The notes under the pieces are model-generated. The model made no database searches, was not told the DNA's origin, and saw only the letters and a program-made list of their open reading frames with translations. A program made the position numbers and the translations under genes. Positions 1 through 8,477 of a DNA stretch of 64,000 nt are shown piece by piece. The stretch comes from Candidatus Nitrosocaldaceae archaeon. Lineage in GTDB: Archaea > Thermoproteota > Nitrososphaeria > Nitrososphaerales > Nitrosocaldaceae. Position 1 is the first letter of the stretch. Each line of letters starts with the position of its first letter. The stretch lies in the NCBI GenBank assembly GCA_026002835.1, contig BPGC01000004.1:62001-126000 (forward strand), given 5' to 3'.

Positions 1-300
1 CCAAGCGGTGTTATGCTATTAAGCACTACAGATTCTATACCTTGCCCATCTGGAGTAGGTTTTAATAACGATGATAAATGTTTTAGTGTAACATTTGATG
101 GTTCTAATTTTGATCAACCAGCACATTGGCACTTTATAGGTGTATTTACTGAAGATGGTGATGTAATAGACATATCTGGTAATAAAGAGTTCAGAGTGCA
201 TTCATTCTTTATAATGCCAGAAGCAGCTATAGGAGCAGTAGCAGTAATTGGCTCGATATTTGCAGCATTCATAGGCTATAACTATCTAAGAAGAAATTAA
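1..300 (+). CDS. C-terminal part of a secreted, C-terminally anchored protein (partial)
   Basis: The frame is open from base 1, so this is the 3' end of a gene that begins outside the window. The visible ~99 residues contain a beta-rich, probably extracellular segment with two Cys (CPSG, DDKCF) and a HWHF stretch. A single hydrophobic segment of about 20 residues near the C-terminus (PEAAIGAVAVIGSIFAAFIG) follows, ending in a basic tail (NYLRRN). That architecture is typical of archaeal surface proteins held in the membrane by a C-terminal helix. The function is not recognisable. It converges on the next gene and overlaps it by 4 bases. Confidence 0.7.
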   Translation, partial: PSGVMLLSTTDSIPCPSGVGFNNDDKCFSVTFDGSNFDQPAHWHFIGVFTEDGDVIDISGNKEFRVHSFFIMPEAAIGAVAVIGSIFAAFIGYNYLRRN

Positions 301-1526
301 GAACCTTCTAACTTTTTTATATTATCTAGCAATAAAGGCAGGAATGCTCCTACATCGGATACTATTCCTATCGCTTGCCAAGTTCCTCTATCTAAGAGTT
401 TGGTAACCATAGGCTGATTTATATCTACTACAACAACCTTAACATTAGCATTTAACATATTGCCTACAGCAATACTGTGAAGCATAGTGCTAATCATCAA
501 TACCATATCGGTATTCTTGAGCAATTCTCTATGCTTCCTCTGAGCCTCAACAACATCAGTTATAACATCTGGTATAGGACCGTCATCTCTTAACGATCCA
601 GCAAGAACAAATGGAATATTATTCTTAATACATTCATACATTATCCCTTTTGTTAACTTACCTTGCTCAACCATATCCTTTATTGAACCAGCTTTAAAGA
701 CTTCATTAATTGCTCTCATATGATTCCTATGTCCTCTAACTGCTAGAGAACCATCATGAACATGCATGCCTAATGACGTTCCAAATAAAGCATTCTCTAT
801 ATCATGAACTGCTAAAGCATTACCAGCCATCAATCCATCTATATAACCTCTTCTTATCAATTCTGCTAAAGCATCTGCTACGCCAGTATGAACAACTGCT
901 GGACCAGATACAACTAGAATCTTACCATTCCTCTTCTTTATCTCATACATATCTTTAGCTATCTTCTTAACCATATGTATTGTAGGTCTCTCGCTAGATG
1001 CTATACTACTCATAAATTGGAATACATCTACTCCTTCTCTAGGTCTCTCTGGAGGAACTACTTTAACTCCTTTCTCTCCAACTACTATTAGATCTCCTTT
1101 CTTAACATCTCTTATCGGTTTACAGAATGCTCGATTTGTATTAGGATCAAATACAATACACTTATCCATCATTATATCCTCTACTTCTATCCAATTATTT
1201 CTATAATAGATGTAAGTCTTGTTATTAGTAGTGCTATAGAAATCATCTGGCATAACCATATCCTTTGGTGCCTCTTCTAACCTTACCTCTTCTATTGTTA
1301 TAGGACTAGCTCCTTCTCTATAAACCTCTTCAAGTATTCTATCTAGTTTATCTTTACTATCAGCTTTTATTATCAATCTAGCATAACTAGGATCTGTCTT
1401 AGCCTTACCAATCCTAAACTCTACTACTTCAAACTCTCCCTTGAGATCCATTATAGTATCAAATATCCTAGTAAGTATCATAGAATCTATTAGATGACCT
1501 TCAACCTCAATTTCTTGCTCAAACAT
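297..1526 (-). CDS. LOR/SDH family protein (TIGR00300-type, archaeal ornithine cyclodeaminase-like)
   Basis: The 409 residues match in length and layout the archaeal family annotated as LOR/SDH bifunctional enzyme, some members of which act as NAD-dependent ornithine cyclodeaminases. An N-terminal LOR/SDH domain (about 1-100, beginning FEQEIEVEGHLIDS) is followed by a Rossmann-like C-terminal region. That region has a glycine-rich VVSGPAVVHTG segment, an AGNALAVHD motif and GSLRDDGPIPDVI. The family assignment is firm. The exact substrate, whether ornithine to proline or a related amino acid, is inferred from studied relatives. Confidence 0.8.
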   Translation of the reverse strand: MFEQEIEVEGHLIDSMILTRIFDTIMDLKGEFEVVEFRIGKAKTDPSYARLIIKADSKDKLDRILEEVYREGASPITIEEVRLEEAPKDMVMPDDFYSTTNNKTYIYYRNNWIEVEDIMMDKCIVFDPNTNRAFCKPIRDVKKGDLIVVGEKGVKVVPPERPREGVDVFQFMSSIASSERPTIHMVKKIAKDMYEIKKRNGKILVVSGPAVVHTGVADALAELIRRGYIDGLMAGNALAVHDIENALFGTSLGMHVHDGSLAVRGHRNHMRAINEVFKAGSIKDMVEQGKLTKGIMYECIKNNIPFVLAGSLRDDGPIPDVITDVVEAQRKHRELLKNTDMVLMISTMLHSIAVGNMLNANVKVVVVDINQPMVTKLLDRGTWQAIGIVSDVGAFLPLLLDNIKKLEGS

Positions 1527-1548
1527 ATTGTATCAATTATTTTTAATG

Positions 1549-2223
1549 TTAATATTCTTTTGGCTTCTTGATCATTGCTATTATGCCCATTATAACCCCA
1601 GCGGCACCTAAGCCTATGCCTAACATACCAAAGTTATAAACTTTATCGAAATCATTTCTAAGGCTTTTAACTGTATCTAATGTCTCCGCTACAACTTTAT
1701 TTGACTCTTCAGCCTTCTTTGATGCTTGCTCTATATTCAATTGTAACTGATTTATTGATGATTGTAATTGAGTAGTAATAGCTTGTAATTCGCTAGCATT
1801 AGATGTCTCCTCTGGAAAGTTTAATCTACTCTTATCTTCCACATCCTCGATAGGAAATTCTGCATCAACTGGCTTTCCATCCACAGTTCCTTTTACTATA
1901 ACTACATAACTTCCTAATCTAGTAGGAATTATCGGTGCGCCATACTCTCCTAACTTCTCTAATGGCTCTAACTCTAGATCTTTTGTAACTCCACCATATC
2001 TTATCTTAACTTCTAGATCTGAAGGTTCTATTATGAATGGCTTATCATCCTTTACAAAATTGAAATATACATAATTAAACTCTCCAATCAATGGAGGTTC
2101 ATTAAGCCATCCTATACTTATGGTTACATCTCCTACTACTAGATCTGTATGAGCATAAGCGTTACTTTGCATTATAAGTATACTTACTAACAATAATATT
2201 CCATAAATTATCTTTCTCTGCAT
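1549..2223 (-). CDS. Secreted membrane-anchored protein with coiled coil
   Basis: A clear signal peptide (MQRKIIYGILLLVSILIMQSNAYA) precedes a beta-sandwich-like domain of about 110 residues that starts HTDLVVGDVTISIGW. This resembles the CopC/FixH-like extracellular modules common in thaumarchaea. Residues ~140-190 are Gln/Ser/Glu-rich with heptad spacing and probably form a coiled coil. The protein ends with one membrane helix (FGMLGIGLGAAGVIMGIIAMI) and a Lys-rich cytoplasmic tail. No catalytic motif is visible. Orientation outside the cell and a structural or metal-handling role are inferences. Confidence 0.7.
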   Translation of the reverse strand: MQRKIIYGILLLVSILIMQSNAYAHTDLVVGDVTISIGWLNEPPLIGEFNYVYFNFVKDDKPFIIEPSDLEVKIRYGGVTKDLELEPLEKLGEYGAPIIPTRLGSYVVIVKGTVDGKPVDAEFPIEDVEDKSRLNFPEETSNASELQAITTQLQSSINQLQLNIEQASKKAEESNKVVAETLDTVKSLRNDFDKVYNFGMLGIGLGAAGVIMGIIAMIKKPKEY

Positions 2224-2308
2224 ATGCTTCGTTACAATAAATCACATATTAGTATTTTGGTACACTAATAAAACATAAACTAAAATAATAGTAAGTAGAA
2301 GATATCAT

Positions 2309-2482
2309 ATGCCATCACACGGCTCTTTAACAAAGGCTGGTAAGGTAAGAAGCCAAACTCCAAAGGTTCAAGGAAGAGAAAGACATAGCCCGATAGCTAG
2401 AGTTAGGAACAAAAGCAATTATAGGAAGAGGTTTGTACTAAAGAGGAATCCTGGACAGAAGTGGAACCTAACTAGGAGATAA
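2309..2482 (+). CDS. rps30e: Small ribosomal subunit protein eS30
   Basis: A 57-residue basic protein beginning [19 protein letters not shown], the diagnostic start of archaeal/eukaryotic eS30. It continues with Arg/Lys-rich sequence ([17 protein letters not shown]) and ends TRR. The length and the HGSL.KAGKVR.QTPK signature are those of the family. The gene lies 58 bp upstream of radA on the same strand, within a translation/repair cluster. Confidence 0.93.
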   Translation: MPSHGSLTKAGKVRSQTPKVQGRERHSPIARVRNKSNYRKRFVLKRNPGQKWNLTRR

Positions 2483-2540
2483 TATTTTTATTATAGCTCT
2501 AGAAAAGGTTATAATACTAAAATGATTAATTCTTACTATC

Positions 2541-3521
2541 TTGGACGAAGAGTTAGAATTGGAGACTATAGAAGGTGTAGGTCCAGTAACTAAACAAAAG
2601 CTAAAGGATGCTGGAATACATAACTTATTAGATCTTATAGTTAGAGGACCGTTAGGTGTATCAGATGCTACTGGTTTAGATATAGATAAAGCAACAGCTA
2701 TATGTAATAAGGCTAGAATAAAATTAGTTGAGCTAGGTAAGTTAGAGAAAGATTTTGTTACTGCTACTGAAATATACAAAAGGAGACAAGCAATTGAGCG
2801 TATATCTACTGGATCAAAGAATCTTGATGAATTATTAGGAGGCGGTATTGAAACCCAAGCTATAACTGAAATATATGGAGAGTATGGAACTGGAAAGACT
2901 CAGATATGTCATACCTTATGTGTTATGGTTCAATTACCAAAAGATCAAGGAGGGCTAGAGGGTAGCGCTATATACATAGATACTGAAGGAACTTTTAGAC
3001 CAGAAAGAGTATACAAGATAGCAGAAGCAAAAGGATATGATCCAGAGCAAGCATTAGAGAATATAATGGTTGCAAAAGCATACAACAGTTCACATCAAGA
3101 ACTGATATTAGAAGAAGTAGGAAGGATGATAGAAAAATTGAATGCTAGATTATTGATAATAGATTCTGCAATAGCACATTACAGAGCAGAGTTCTTAGGT
3201 AGAGGAACATTAGCAGAGAGGCAGCAGAGAATAAACAAGTTTATGCATATGCTAGTAAGATTAGCAGAAACATATAATATAGCAGTAGTTGCTACTAACC
3301 AAATACAAGCTTCTCCAGATACGTTCTTTGGAGATCCATTTAGACCAACTGGAGGACATGTAGTTGCTCATACCAGCACGTATAGAGTATATCTCAAGCG
3401 ATCTGGAAGGAATAGGATAGCTAGGATGGTTGATAGTCCTTATCATCCAGAGAGGGAAGTCTTGTTTATATTAACTGAAGGTGGAGTAGCAGATCCTGAA
3501 GAGAAGAAAAAGAAAGCGTAA
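2541..3521 (+). CDS. radA: DNA repair and recombination protein RadA
   Basis: A 326-residue archaeal RecA/Rad51-family recombinase that forms filaments on single-stranded DNA and catalyses strand exchange. The N-terminal helix-hairpin-helix domain spans residues 1-60 (ETIEGVGPVTKQKLKDAG). The ATPase core carries Walker A GEYGTGKTQ, Walker B LLIIDSA and a DNA-binding L2 region (NQIQASPDTFFGDPFRPTGG). The start is TTG: the nearest upstream ATG is out of frame, and the TTG start gives the usual family length. It sits between eS30 and eL21. Confidence 0.96.
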   Translation: MDEELELETIEGVGPVTKQKLKDAGIHNLLDLIVRGPLGVSDATGLDIDKATAICNKARIKLVELGKLEKDFVTATEIYKRRQAIERISTGSKNLDELLGGGIETQAITEIYGEYGTGKTQICHTLCVMVQLPKDQGGLEGSAIYIDTEGTFRPERVYKIAEAKGYDPEQALENIMVAKAYNSSHQELILEEVGRMIEKLNARLLIIDSAIAHYRAEFLGRGTLAERQQRINKFMHMLVRLAETYNIAVVATNQIQASPDTFFGDPFRPTGGHVVAHTSTYRVYLKRSGRNRIARMVDSPYHPEREVLFILTEGGVADPEEKKKKA

Positions 3522-3551
3522 CCGTTAAATCTAAGCCATTATAAGAGTAAT

Positions 3552-3839
3552 GTGATAAGATTGAATAGTAGAGGGTTTAGGAGAAAGAGTAGAGCATTAC
3601 TTACTAAAGATAAGATTAGAGGACTCTCTTACCTACTTCATGACTATAAAGTAGGGGATAAGGTTACAATAATAATAGATCCTAGTGAGCATAATGGTAT
3701 GCCTCATAAAAGATTTCATGGTAGAGTTGGTATAGTTGAAGAGGTTGGAAAAAGAACATTGAAGGTTAGAGTAAAGGTTGGAGATAAGTATAAGAAGGTT
3801 ATTGGAAGACTAAACCATTTCAAACCATTTAATGAGTGA
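3552..3839 (+). CDS. rpl21e: Large ribosomal subunit protein eL21
   Basis: A 95-residue basic ribosomal protein with the eL21 pattern: an N-terminal SRGFRRKSR segment, then [47 protein letters not shown] within one SH3-like barrel. The start is GTG, since the adjacent ATG runs into a stop at once. Its 3' end overlaps the Rpo4 start by 8 bases, indicating translational coupling. Confidence 0.95.
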   Translation: MIRLNSRGFRRKSRALLTKDKIRGLSYLLHDYKVGDKVTIIIDPSEHNGMPHKRFHGRVGIVEEVGKRTLKVRVKVGDKYKKVIGRLNHFKPFNE

Positions 3840-4167
3840 GAGCATGGAGATAATAAAGAAGATTATAATAACAATTCCAGAAGTAAAAGAGTATCTAGAG
3901 AAAGTAGATATAGAGAAGATGGATCAGATTCAGAGATGGACGTATGATTATGTTAAAGAGTTTGCAAAGATAGATGCAGAAACTGCTAGAAGAATGAAGA
4001 ATAGGTTAATTGAAGAATGTAATCTTAGTGAAGAGGAGGCTGCTGAGATAATCAATGTTATGCCTAGCACTTTAGAAGAGCTTAGAGCATTCACGTTTGG
4101 TTGGAAGAGGCTAATATTAACAGATACATTAGAAAAGATACTTGAGATATTAAAAGAGAAGGGATAG
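3832..4167 (+). CDS. rpo4: DNA-directed RNA polymerase subunit Rpo4 (RpoF)
   Basis: A 111-residue homologue of eukaryotic Rpb4, which with Rpo7 forms the polymerase stalk. The visible hallmark is the HRDC-like helical C-terminal half ([16 protein letters not shown]... [21 protein letters not shown]). The order eL21-rpo4-DUF655-rsmA is a classic archaeal gene string and supports the call. It overlaps eL21 by 8 bases and is followed 2 bases later by the DUF655 gene. Confidence 0.93.
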   Translation: MSESMEIIKKIIITIPEVKEYLEKVDIEKMDQIQRWTYDYVKEFAKIDAETARRMKNRLIEECNLSEEEAAEIINVMPSTLEELRAFTFGWKRLILTDTLEKILEILKEKG

Positions 4168-4169
4168 TA

Positions 4170-4724
4170 ATGGAGATGCATAGAAAGTATGAGGAGTATG
4201 CTTATGTATTAGATGTATTACCTAATTCGAGATCAAAGACCGTTAAAGGCAGAGAAGGATTGATAATACAAGCTATTGGCGAAGATAAACTAACATTATT
4301 GGAATTATTGGGCATGCCTAATATGGATTTCGAGATAGGAGAAAGGTTATACATAGGAAAAGAAGGTAGGACTAAAGTCATTAGTGTATTAGGAAGGTTA
4401 GATTATAACTCATTAACATCAGCAGCGAAGGATGAACTACCATATATAATTGAGAATATAGTAAAGAATAATGAGAAGAAGTTTATAGATTATATAAATC
4501 ACGCACAACCATTAACTCCTAGAATACATTCTTTAGAACTCATACCAGGTATAGGTAAAACTTATCTTATGCAGATATTGAATGAGAGAGAGAAGAAACC
4601 ATTTGAGAGTTTTGAGGATCTTCAACAAAGAACTGGTATTAGAGAACCAATAAAGATAATTGCAAAAAGGATCCATGAAGAGATCTCTGGCAATACAAAA
4701 ATGAATATATTTGTTAAACGCTAA
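4170..4724 (+). CDS. DUF655 family RNA/DNA-binding protein
   Basis: 184 residues with a conserved N-terminal motif (YEEYAYVLDVLPNSR) and an OB-like first half. The second half contains a helix-hairpin-helix-like segment (SLELIPGIGKTYLMQILNER). This is the archaeal DUF655 family, almost always encoded between rpo4 and the rsmA/ksgA methyltransferase, as here. Its biochemical role is not established, and nucleic-acid binding is inferred from the fold. It overlaps the next gene by 14 bases. Confidence 0.88.
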   Translation: MEMHRKYEEYAYVLDVLPNSRSKTVKGREGLIIQAIGEDKLTLLELLGMPNMDFEIGERLYIGKEGRTKVISVLGRLDYNSLTSAAKDELPYIIENIVKNNEKKFIDYINHAQPLTPRIHSLELIPGIGKTYLMQILNEREKKPFESFEDLQQRTGIREPIKIIAKRIHEEISGNTKMNIFVKR

Positions 4725-5406
4725 ATCTTATTCATTGAAGAGATTAGGTCAGCATTTGTTATATGATCAAAATATAATAGAGAAGATAGTAAATGCTGCG
4801 GAAATAGATGACAAAGATATAGTATTTGAGATAGGAAGTGGCAATGGTATACTAACAGAAGCATTATGTAAGAAGGCTAAATATGTAATATCTACAGAAA
4901 TAGATAAAAATCTATATAATAAGATAAAATTAAATTATGATAATTTAGAAATTCATAATATAGATGGTCTTAAATTAGGTTTAACGATAGATTTTACAAA
5001 GTTCGTAGCTAATATACCATATTCTAGGAGTAGAGATGTTATAGAGTTATTAGCTAAGAAAGAGTTTAAATCAGCTGTTATCATGGTTCAGAGGGAGTTT
5101 GCTGATAAATTATTTGCTAAGAAGGCTATAGGTATAATAGCACAATACTGCTTTGATATTGAGCATATAATGGATGTGCCTAGATACGCTTTTAAGCCTA
5201 TACCTAAAGTGGACTCTAAGATAATAAAATTGAAGAAGAAGAATAGTTTAGATAATAATATAATAAATGCTATAAAATTGTTCTATTCATTCAGAGGCAA
5301 AAAGGTAAGACATGCATCAAAACTTTTAGCATTAAAGAATGATTCATTGTTGGATAAAAGAATTGATGAACTTAAACCAGAAGAGGTTATAAGTATAATT
5401 GTATAA
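4711..5406 (+). CDS. rsmA: 16S rRNA dimethyladenosine transferase (KsgA/Dim1)
   Basis: An S-adenosylmethionine-dependent methyltransferase that dimethylates two adjacent adenines in the 3' terminal helix of 16S rRNA. Motifs seen: LGQHLLYDQNII, the SAM site FEIGSGNGILTEALC, acidic TEID after strand 2, and catalytic motif IV NIPYSRS (family NIPY). The TTG start overlaps DUF655. At 231 residues it is some 30 shorter than typical archaeal homologues, mostly because the C-terminal helical domain is compact. Confidence 0.9.
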   Translation: MLNAKSYSLKRLGQHLLYDQNIIEKIVNAAEIDDKDIVFEIGSGNGILTEALCKKAKYVISTEIDKNLYNKIKLNYDNLEIHNIDGLKLGLTIDFTKFVANIPYSRSRDVIELLAKKEFKSAVIMVQREFADKLFAKKAIGIIAQYCFDIEHIMDVPRYAFKPIPKVDSKIIKLKKKNSLDNNIINAIKLFYSFRGKKVRHASKLLALKNDSLLDKRIDELKPEEVISIIV

Positions 5407-5902
5407 ACCATCTGAAGATACATTCCTTTTAGAAGATTGTATAAAAGGGATTAAAGGATATAATGCATTAGATATATGCACTGGTTCTGGTTATATAGCA
5501 TATACATTAAGTAAGAATTTCAAGAATGTTGTAGCTATCGATATTGATATCAATACATTATTAGATGCTAAAAAGAGTGATAATATATCATACATATGCT
5601 CAAACTCTGCCTCTTGCTTAAATACAAAATTCGATCTAATAACCATAAATCCTCCTTATTTACCATCTTATGATATAGATGATATAACAGTAGATGGAGG
5701 GAGAGAAGGGGTTGAGGTAACATTGAAGATTCTAGAAAGTTGTAAAAGATTGATGCATAGAGATAGTAAGATCTTCATAGTATGCTCATCCTTATCAAAT
5801 ATTGATAAGATACTAAAACTTGATGGATTTAATGCAAAGATAGTAAAGAGTAAAAGGATATGGTTTGAAGATATAGTAATAATAAGAGCCATGCTCAAGT
5901 AG
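5399..5902 (+). CDS. HemK/Mtq2-type N5-glutamine methyltransferase
   Basis: A 167-residue Rossmann methyltransferase that in relatives methylates the GGQ glutamine of release factor aRF1. It shows the opening YKPSEDTFLLED, the SAM-binding DICTGSGYIA, acidic VAIDID, and the catalytic INPPYLP (NPPY) followed by DGGREGVEV. These match the short archaeal/eukaryal Mtq2 form that lacks an N-terminal helical domain. The TTG start overlaps the preceding rsmA by 8 bases, so it is the last gene of the eL21-rpo4 operon. Confidence 0.88.
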   Translation: MYKPSEDTFLLEDCIKGIKGYNALDICTGSGYIAYTLSKNFKNVVAIDIDINTLLDAKKSDNISYICSNSASCLNTKFDLITINPPYLPSYDIDDITVDGGREGVEVTLKILESCKRLMHRDSKIFIVCSSLSNIDKILKLDGFNAKIVKSKRIWFEDIVIIRAMLK

Positions 5903-6938
5903 CATGTAACTCAACTATATCCATATCATTAAGCATAAAATCTTTGCCAACCTTAACAGCCGAGCCATCTCTCCATACTCTAGCATACTTGAAATTTCTA
6001 GCAAAATCTTTATGTATAATCTTTGCTAGATCGTAAACCCTTGAACCGTCTTCAAGAATTAAAGGTTCTTCTTCTGGTTCTTCTCCGATCTTCTTTGTGA
6101 ATACTCTTATGAATCCTAGTCTATTTATTATAACTTCCATAAACTGTTCTTTATTCTCAAACTTTACAGGATTATATCCATGATTTATGAATAATGTTTT
6201 CTTTGCTACTCTTCCAAATATGGCATCTTCTAGATCGTCCATGGTTGCATCAGATGTTATCTTTACTATCGCATTTCTTATCTTGAAACTTTGAAGAAAT
6301 TCTACTGCGCTTCTCTCATTTATATAACTAGAGTTTCCAACTATCCTTATGCCGCCATGAGGTGTATTCTCTATCTCAACCTTTAGTTTGTCTGATATTA
6401 TATCTATATTCCTTGTATTGAAATACTCGATAACTTTATCTGCATAATTATTATCATCTGCATATACCAATATAGCATCTGCATTCCTAGCAATACTTAT
6501 CAATTTATCTAGTTTATCTTCTCCTATCTGCTCATCTATTGGTGTTAATACTATCTGTGTTCTAATATTCATAGATCTAAATACACCCTTTACAGGATTG
6601 CTTAATACTTGATAAGGCTTAACATCTAAACCAGTAAGAGTTTTGAAAAAGTATATTGCCGATGATAACCTTCCTATCAATGCTATTTGAAGAACATCTT
6701 CTTTCTTTATGCTCCATATATTTAGTGTACTTCCAGTCTTCTTACTTCTTCTTACTTCTAACTCTTCTTCTAAATTCTTGATCTGTCTCTTTATACTCAT
6801 CTCTAACTTCTCAGTCCCTTTATGTTTTGGAAATGATGAGTAAAACTCTTTAAGTAATCTCAATTTCTTCTCAGGATCTTTAGTTGCTATAGCCTCAGCC
6901 CACTTTGCCTTTGCTTCATTTGTTATATTGGTTACCAT
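5895..6938 (-). CDS. TGS-domain protein of the DRG/Obg family with degenerate GTPase domain
   Basis: 347 residues laid out like the DRG branch of translation GTPases: an N-terminal charged helical region (1-75), a G-domain-sized core, and a C-terminal TGS domain (~275-347; RVYDLAKIIHKDFARNFKYARVW... NDMDIVELH). The core keeps DRG-like spacing. However, the P-loop position reads ALIGRLSSAIYFF instead of GxxxxGKS, and no DxxG is visible. It therefore probably cannot bind GTP normally. The 3' end overlaps the convergent methyltransferase gene by 8 bases. Confidence 0.75.
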   Translation of the reverse strand: MVTNITNEAKAKWAEAIATKDPEKKLRLLKEFYSSFPKHKGTEKLEMSIKRQIKNLEEELEVRRSKKTGSTLNIWSIKKEDVLQIALIGRLSSAIYFFKTLTGLDVKPYQVLSNPVKGVFRSMNIRTQIVLTPIDEQIGEDKLDKLISIARNADAILVYADDNNYADKVIEYFNTRNIDIISDKLKVEIENTPHGGIRIVGNSSYINERSAVEFLQSFKIRNAIVKITSDATMDDLEDAIFGRVAKKTLFINHGYNPVKFENKEQFMEVIINRLGFIRVFTKKIGEEPEEEPLILEDGSRVYDLAKIIHKDFARNFKYARVWRDGSAVKVGKDFMLNDMDIVELHAT

Positions 6939-6965
6939 ATGTATTAATATGAATAACCATTATTT

Positions 6966-7838
6966 TTAAGATTCTCTATCAAACATCTTCTTCTTATATC
7001 TAACATCAAACTCTTCAAAACCTTTAAAATACTTCTTTGTTATAACTGCTGGATCAAAGAATATAGTTCCTGGTAGTAATCTATCATCAAAATCATCCCA
7101 GATCCATGGTGCGTTAGCAGTAGAGCTTGTAGATGCATTAAATACACCAAACTCTCTAAATGTTTCTTTGTTAAATCTTCTATGCCAAAAGCCTTCATCA
7201 CTTGTAATATCTATCAATATGTATCCATATCTACTCTCTTTAAAATTTGTAATATTATGTTCATCTGGCATTATCGCTGAGGTTGAAGGATAGTAGCATA
7301 TACCAGTAGCATCTTTTCTATCTTTATCTAACCAAAAATAATACCATGGAGCACCTCTCCAAGCATATAAACCATGTTTATCTTTTTCTTGTTTTATCAT
7401 TACATGTTTATTATTATTAAGTTCTTCAAAATATAATCTTCCATCTATAGTCTCTTGATTTGCTTTTAGATCATTAGAATAAGAATAAAAATTCCAATGT
7501 GCGACAGTTATCATACCTAATACTTTCTCCTCTTTATCTAATATAAGCAGACAACCTTCTAGATCATTCTCATGAGTTAGATCATCTGCATGATAGAAAC
7601 AATATAATAGATAATAATGTGTTCTAGTTTCTGCTATTGAGTAATAACATGCTGGAATTAGTTCATATTTGTCTATATTAGCTCTATTGTTAGATGTATT
7701 CCAATCATTATCGTAATCTATCTTGCATATCATATCCCTCCTAGGATATGATAAATTGACATACTGATAATTTATAGGAGCATGTTTATATGCCAATTTT
7801 TCATAGAATGTATTATATTCTTTTGTTAGTTTCTGCAT
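6966..7838 (-). CDS. Uncharacterised protein with HENDLEG motif
   Basis: 290 residues, rich in Tyr, Trp and Asp, with no signal peptide or membrane segment. The most distinctive stretch (about residues 85-110) reads YCFYHADDLTHENDLEGCLLIL, followed by a VAHWNFYSYS segment and a conserved-looking APWIWDDFDDRLLPGTIFFDPA near the C-terminus. The H-x-x-D-x-E-G pattern resembles the metal-binding HxxDWE region of NPP1/Vps62-like proteins, but this is a weak resemblance. It is divergently transcribed from the GMC-oxidoreductase pair, suggesting a shared function. Confidence 0.55.
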   Translation of the reverse strand: MQKLTKEYNTFYEKLAYKHAPINYQYVNLSYPRRDMICKIDYDNDWNTSNNRANIDKYELIPACYYSIAETRTHYYLLYCFYHADDLTHENDLEGCLLILDKEEKVLGMITVAHWNFYSYSNDLKANQETIDGRLYFEELNNNKHVMIKQEKDKHGLYAWRGAPWYYFWLDKDRKDATGICYYPSTSAIMPDEHNITNFKESRYGYILIDITSDEGFWHRRFNKETFREFGVFNASTSSTANAPWIWDDFDDRLLPGTIFFDPAVITKKYFKGFEEFDVRYKKKMFDRES

Positions 7839-7925
7839 AGTGTTATTATAACATATAATAGTTTATTTAGTTATCTATATTTAAAGATAGTAAACTTTAA
7901 TAATATTATGTAATTAAGATGGTAT

Positions 7926-8477
7926 ATGGTATATAGAGTTAAAGGTACGATTAGTGATAATAATTCTAATCCATTACCAGATCTATATGTTGAGGTGTAT
8001 GATAAAGACATCATAAGTGATGATCTTATTGGTATAACAAAGACAGATAATAATGGAATGTTTGAATTAACATTTGAAGAAGATAAATTTAAGAAGAGAT
8101 TCGAGTTTCTAGAACAAGGTCCAGATCTTTATCTTATAGTAAAAGATGATTATGGTATTTTATATAGAAGTGATGTTAGAAGTAATGCTAGTAAGGAAGA
8201 AGAATTCTTTATAAAAATAGAACAAAAGTACGATGATCCTTACTCTGATTCATTTTTAAGAATAGTAAATGCGTTCTCATCATTAGGAGGTACAGTAGAT
8301 ACTTCGAAGATCGATATACAAAAAGTAATTCCTCAAATGCTTAGGTTAGTAAGCAGTTGGGCATTTTATACTAGAGAAGATGTTATGCATAGTATAGGAT
8401 ATCCAGGTCCACAGGTTCCTAGATATCCTAAGAAGATTGAACACAAGCATACTCTTCCATGGAATGTGAGAGAATGA
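7926..8477 (+). CDS. Transthyretin-like domain protein preceding a GMC oxidoreductase
   Basis: 183 residues. Residues ~1-100 look like a transthyretin/carboxypeptidase-regulatory beta domain (VKGTISDNNSNPLPDLYVEVYDKD... GITKTDNNGMFELTF). The second half is helical with a Trp/Tyr-containing segment and a Pro-rich tail (GYPGPQVPRYPKK). There is no signal peptide. The stop overlaps the start of the next gene by 19 bases, a strong sign of co-expression. It may act as a small subunit or partner of the oxidoreductase, which is an inference from the arrangement. Confidence 0.6.
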   Translation: MVYRVKGTISDNNSNPLPDLYVEVYDKDIISDDLIGITKTDNNGMFELTFEEDKFKKRFEFLEQGPDLYLIVKDDYGILYRSDVRSNASKEEEFFIKIEQKYDDPYSDSFLRIVNAFSSLGGTVDTSKIDIQKVIPQMLRLVSSWAFYTREDVMHSIGYPGPQVPRYPKKIEHKHTLPWNVRE

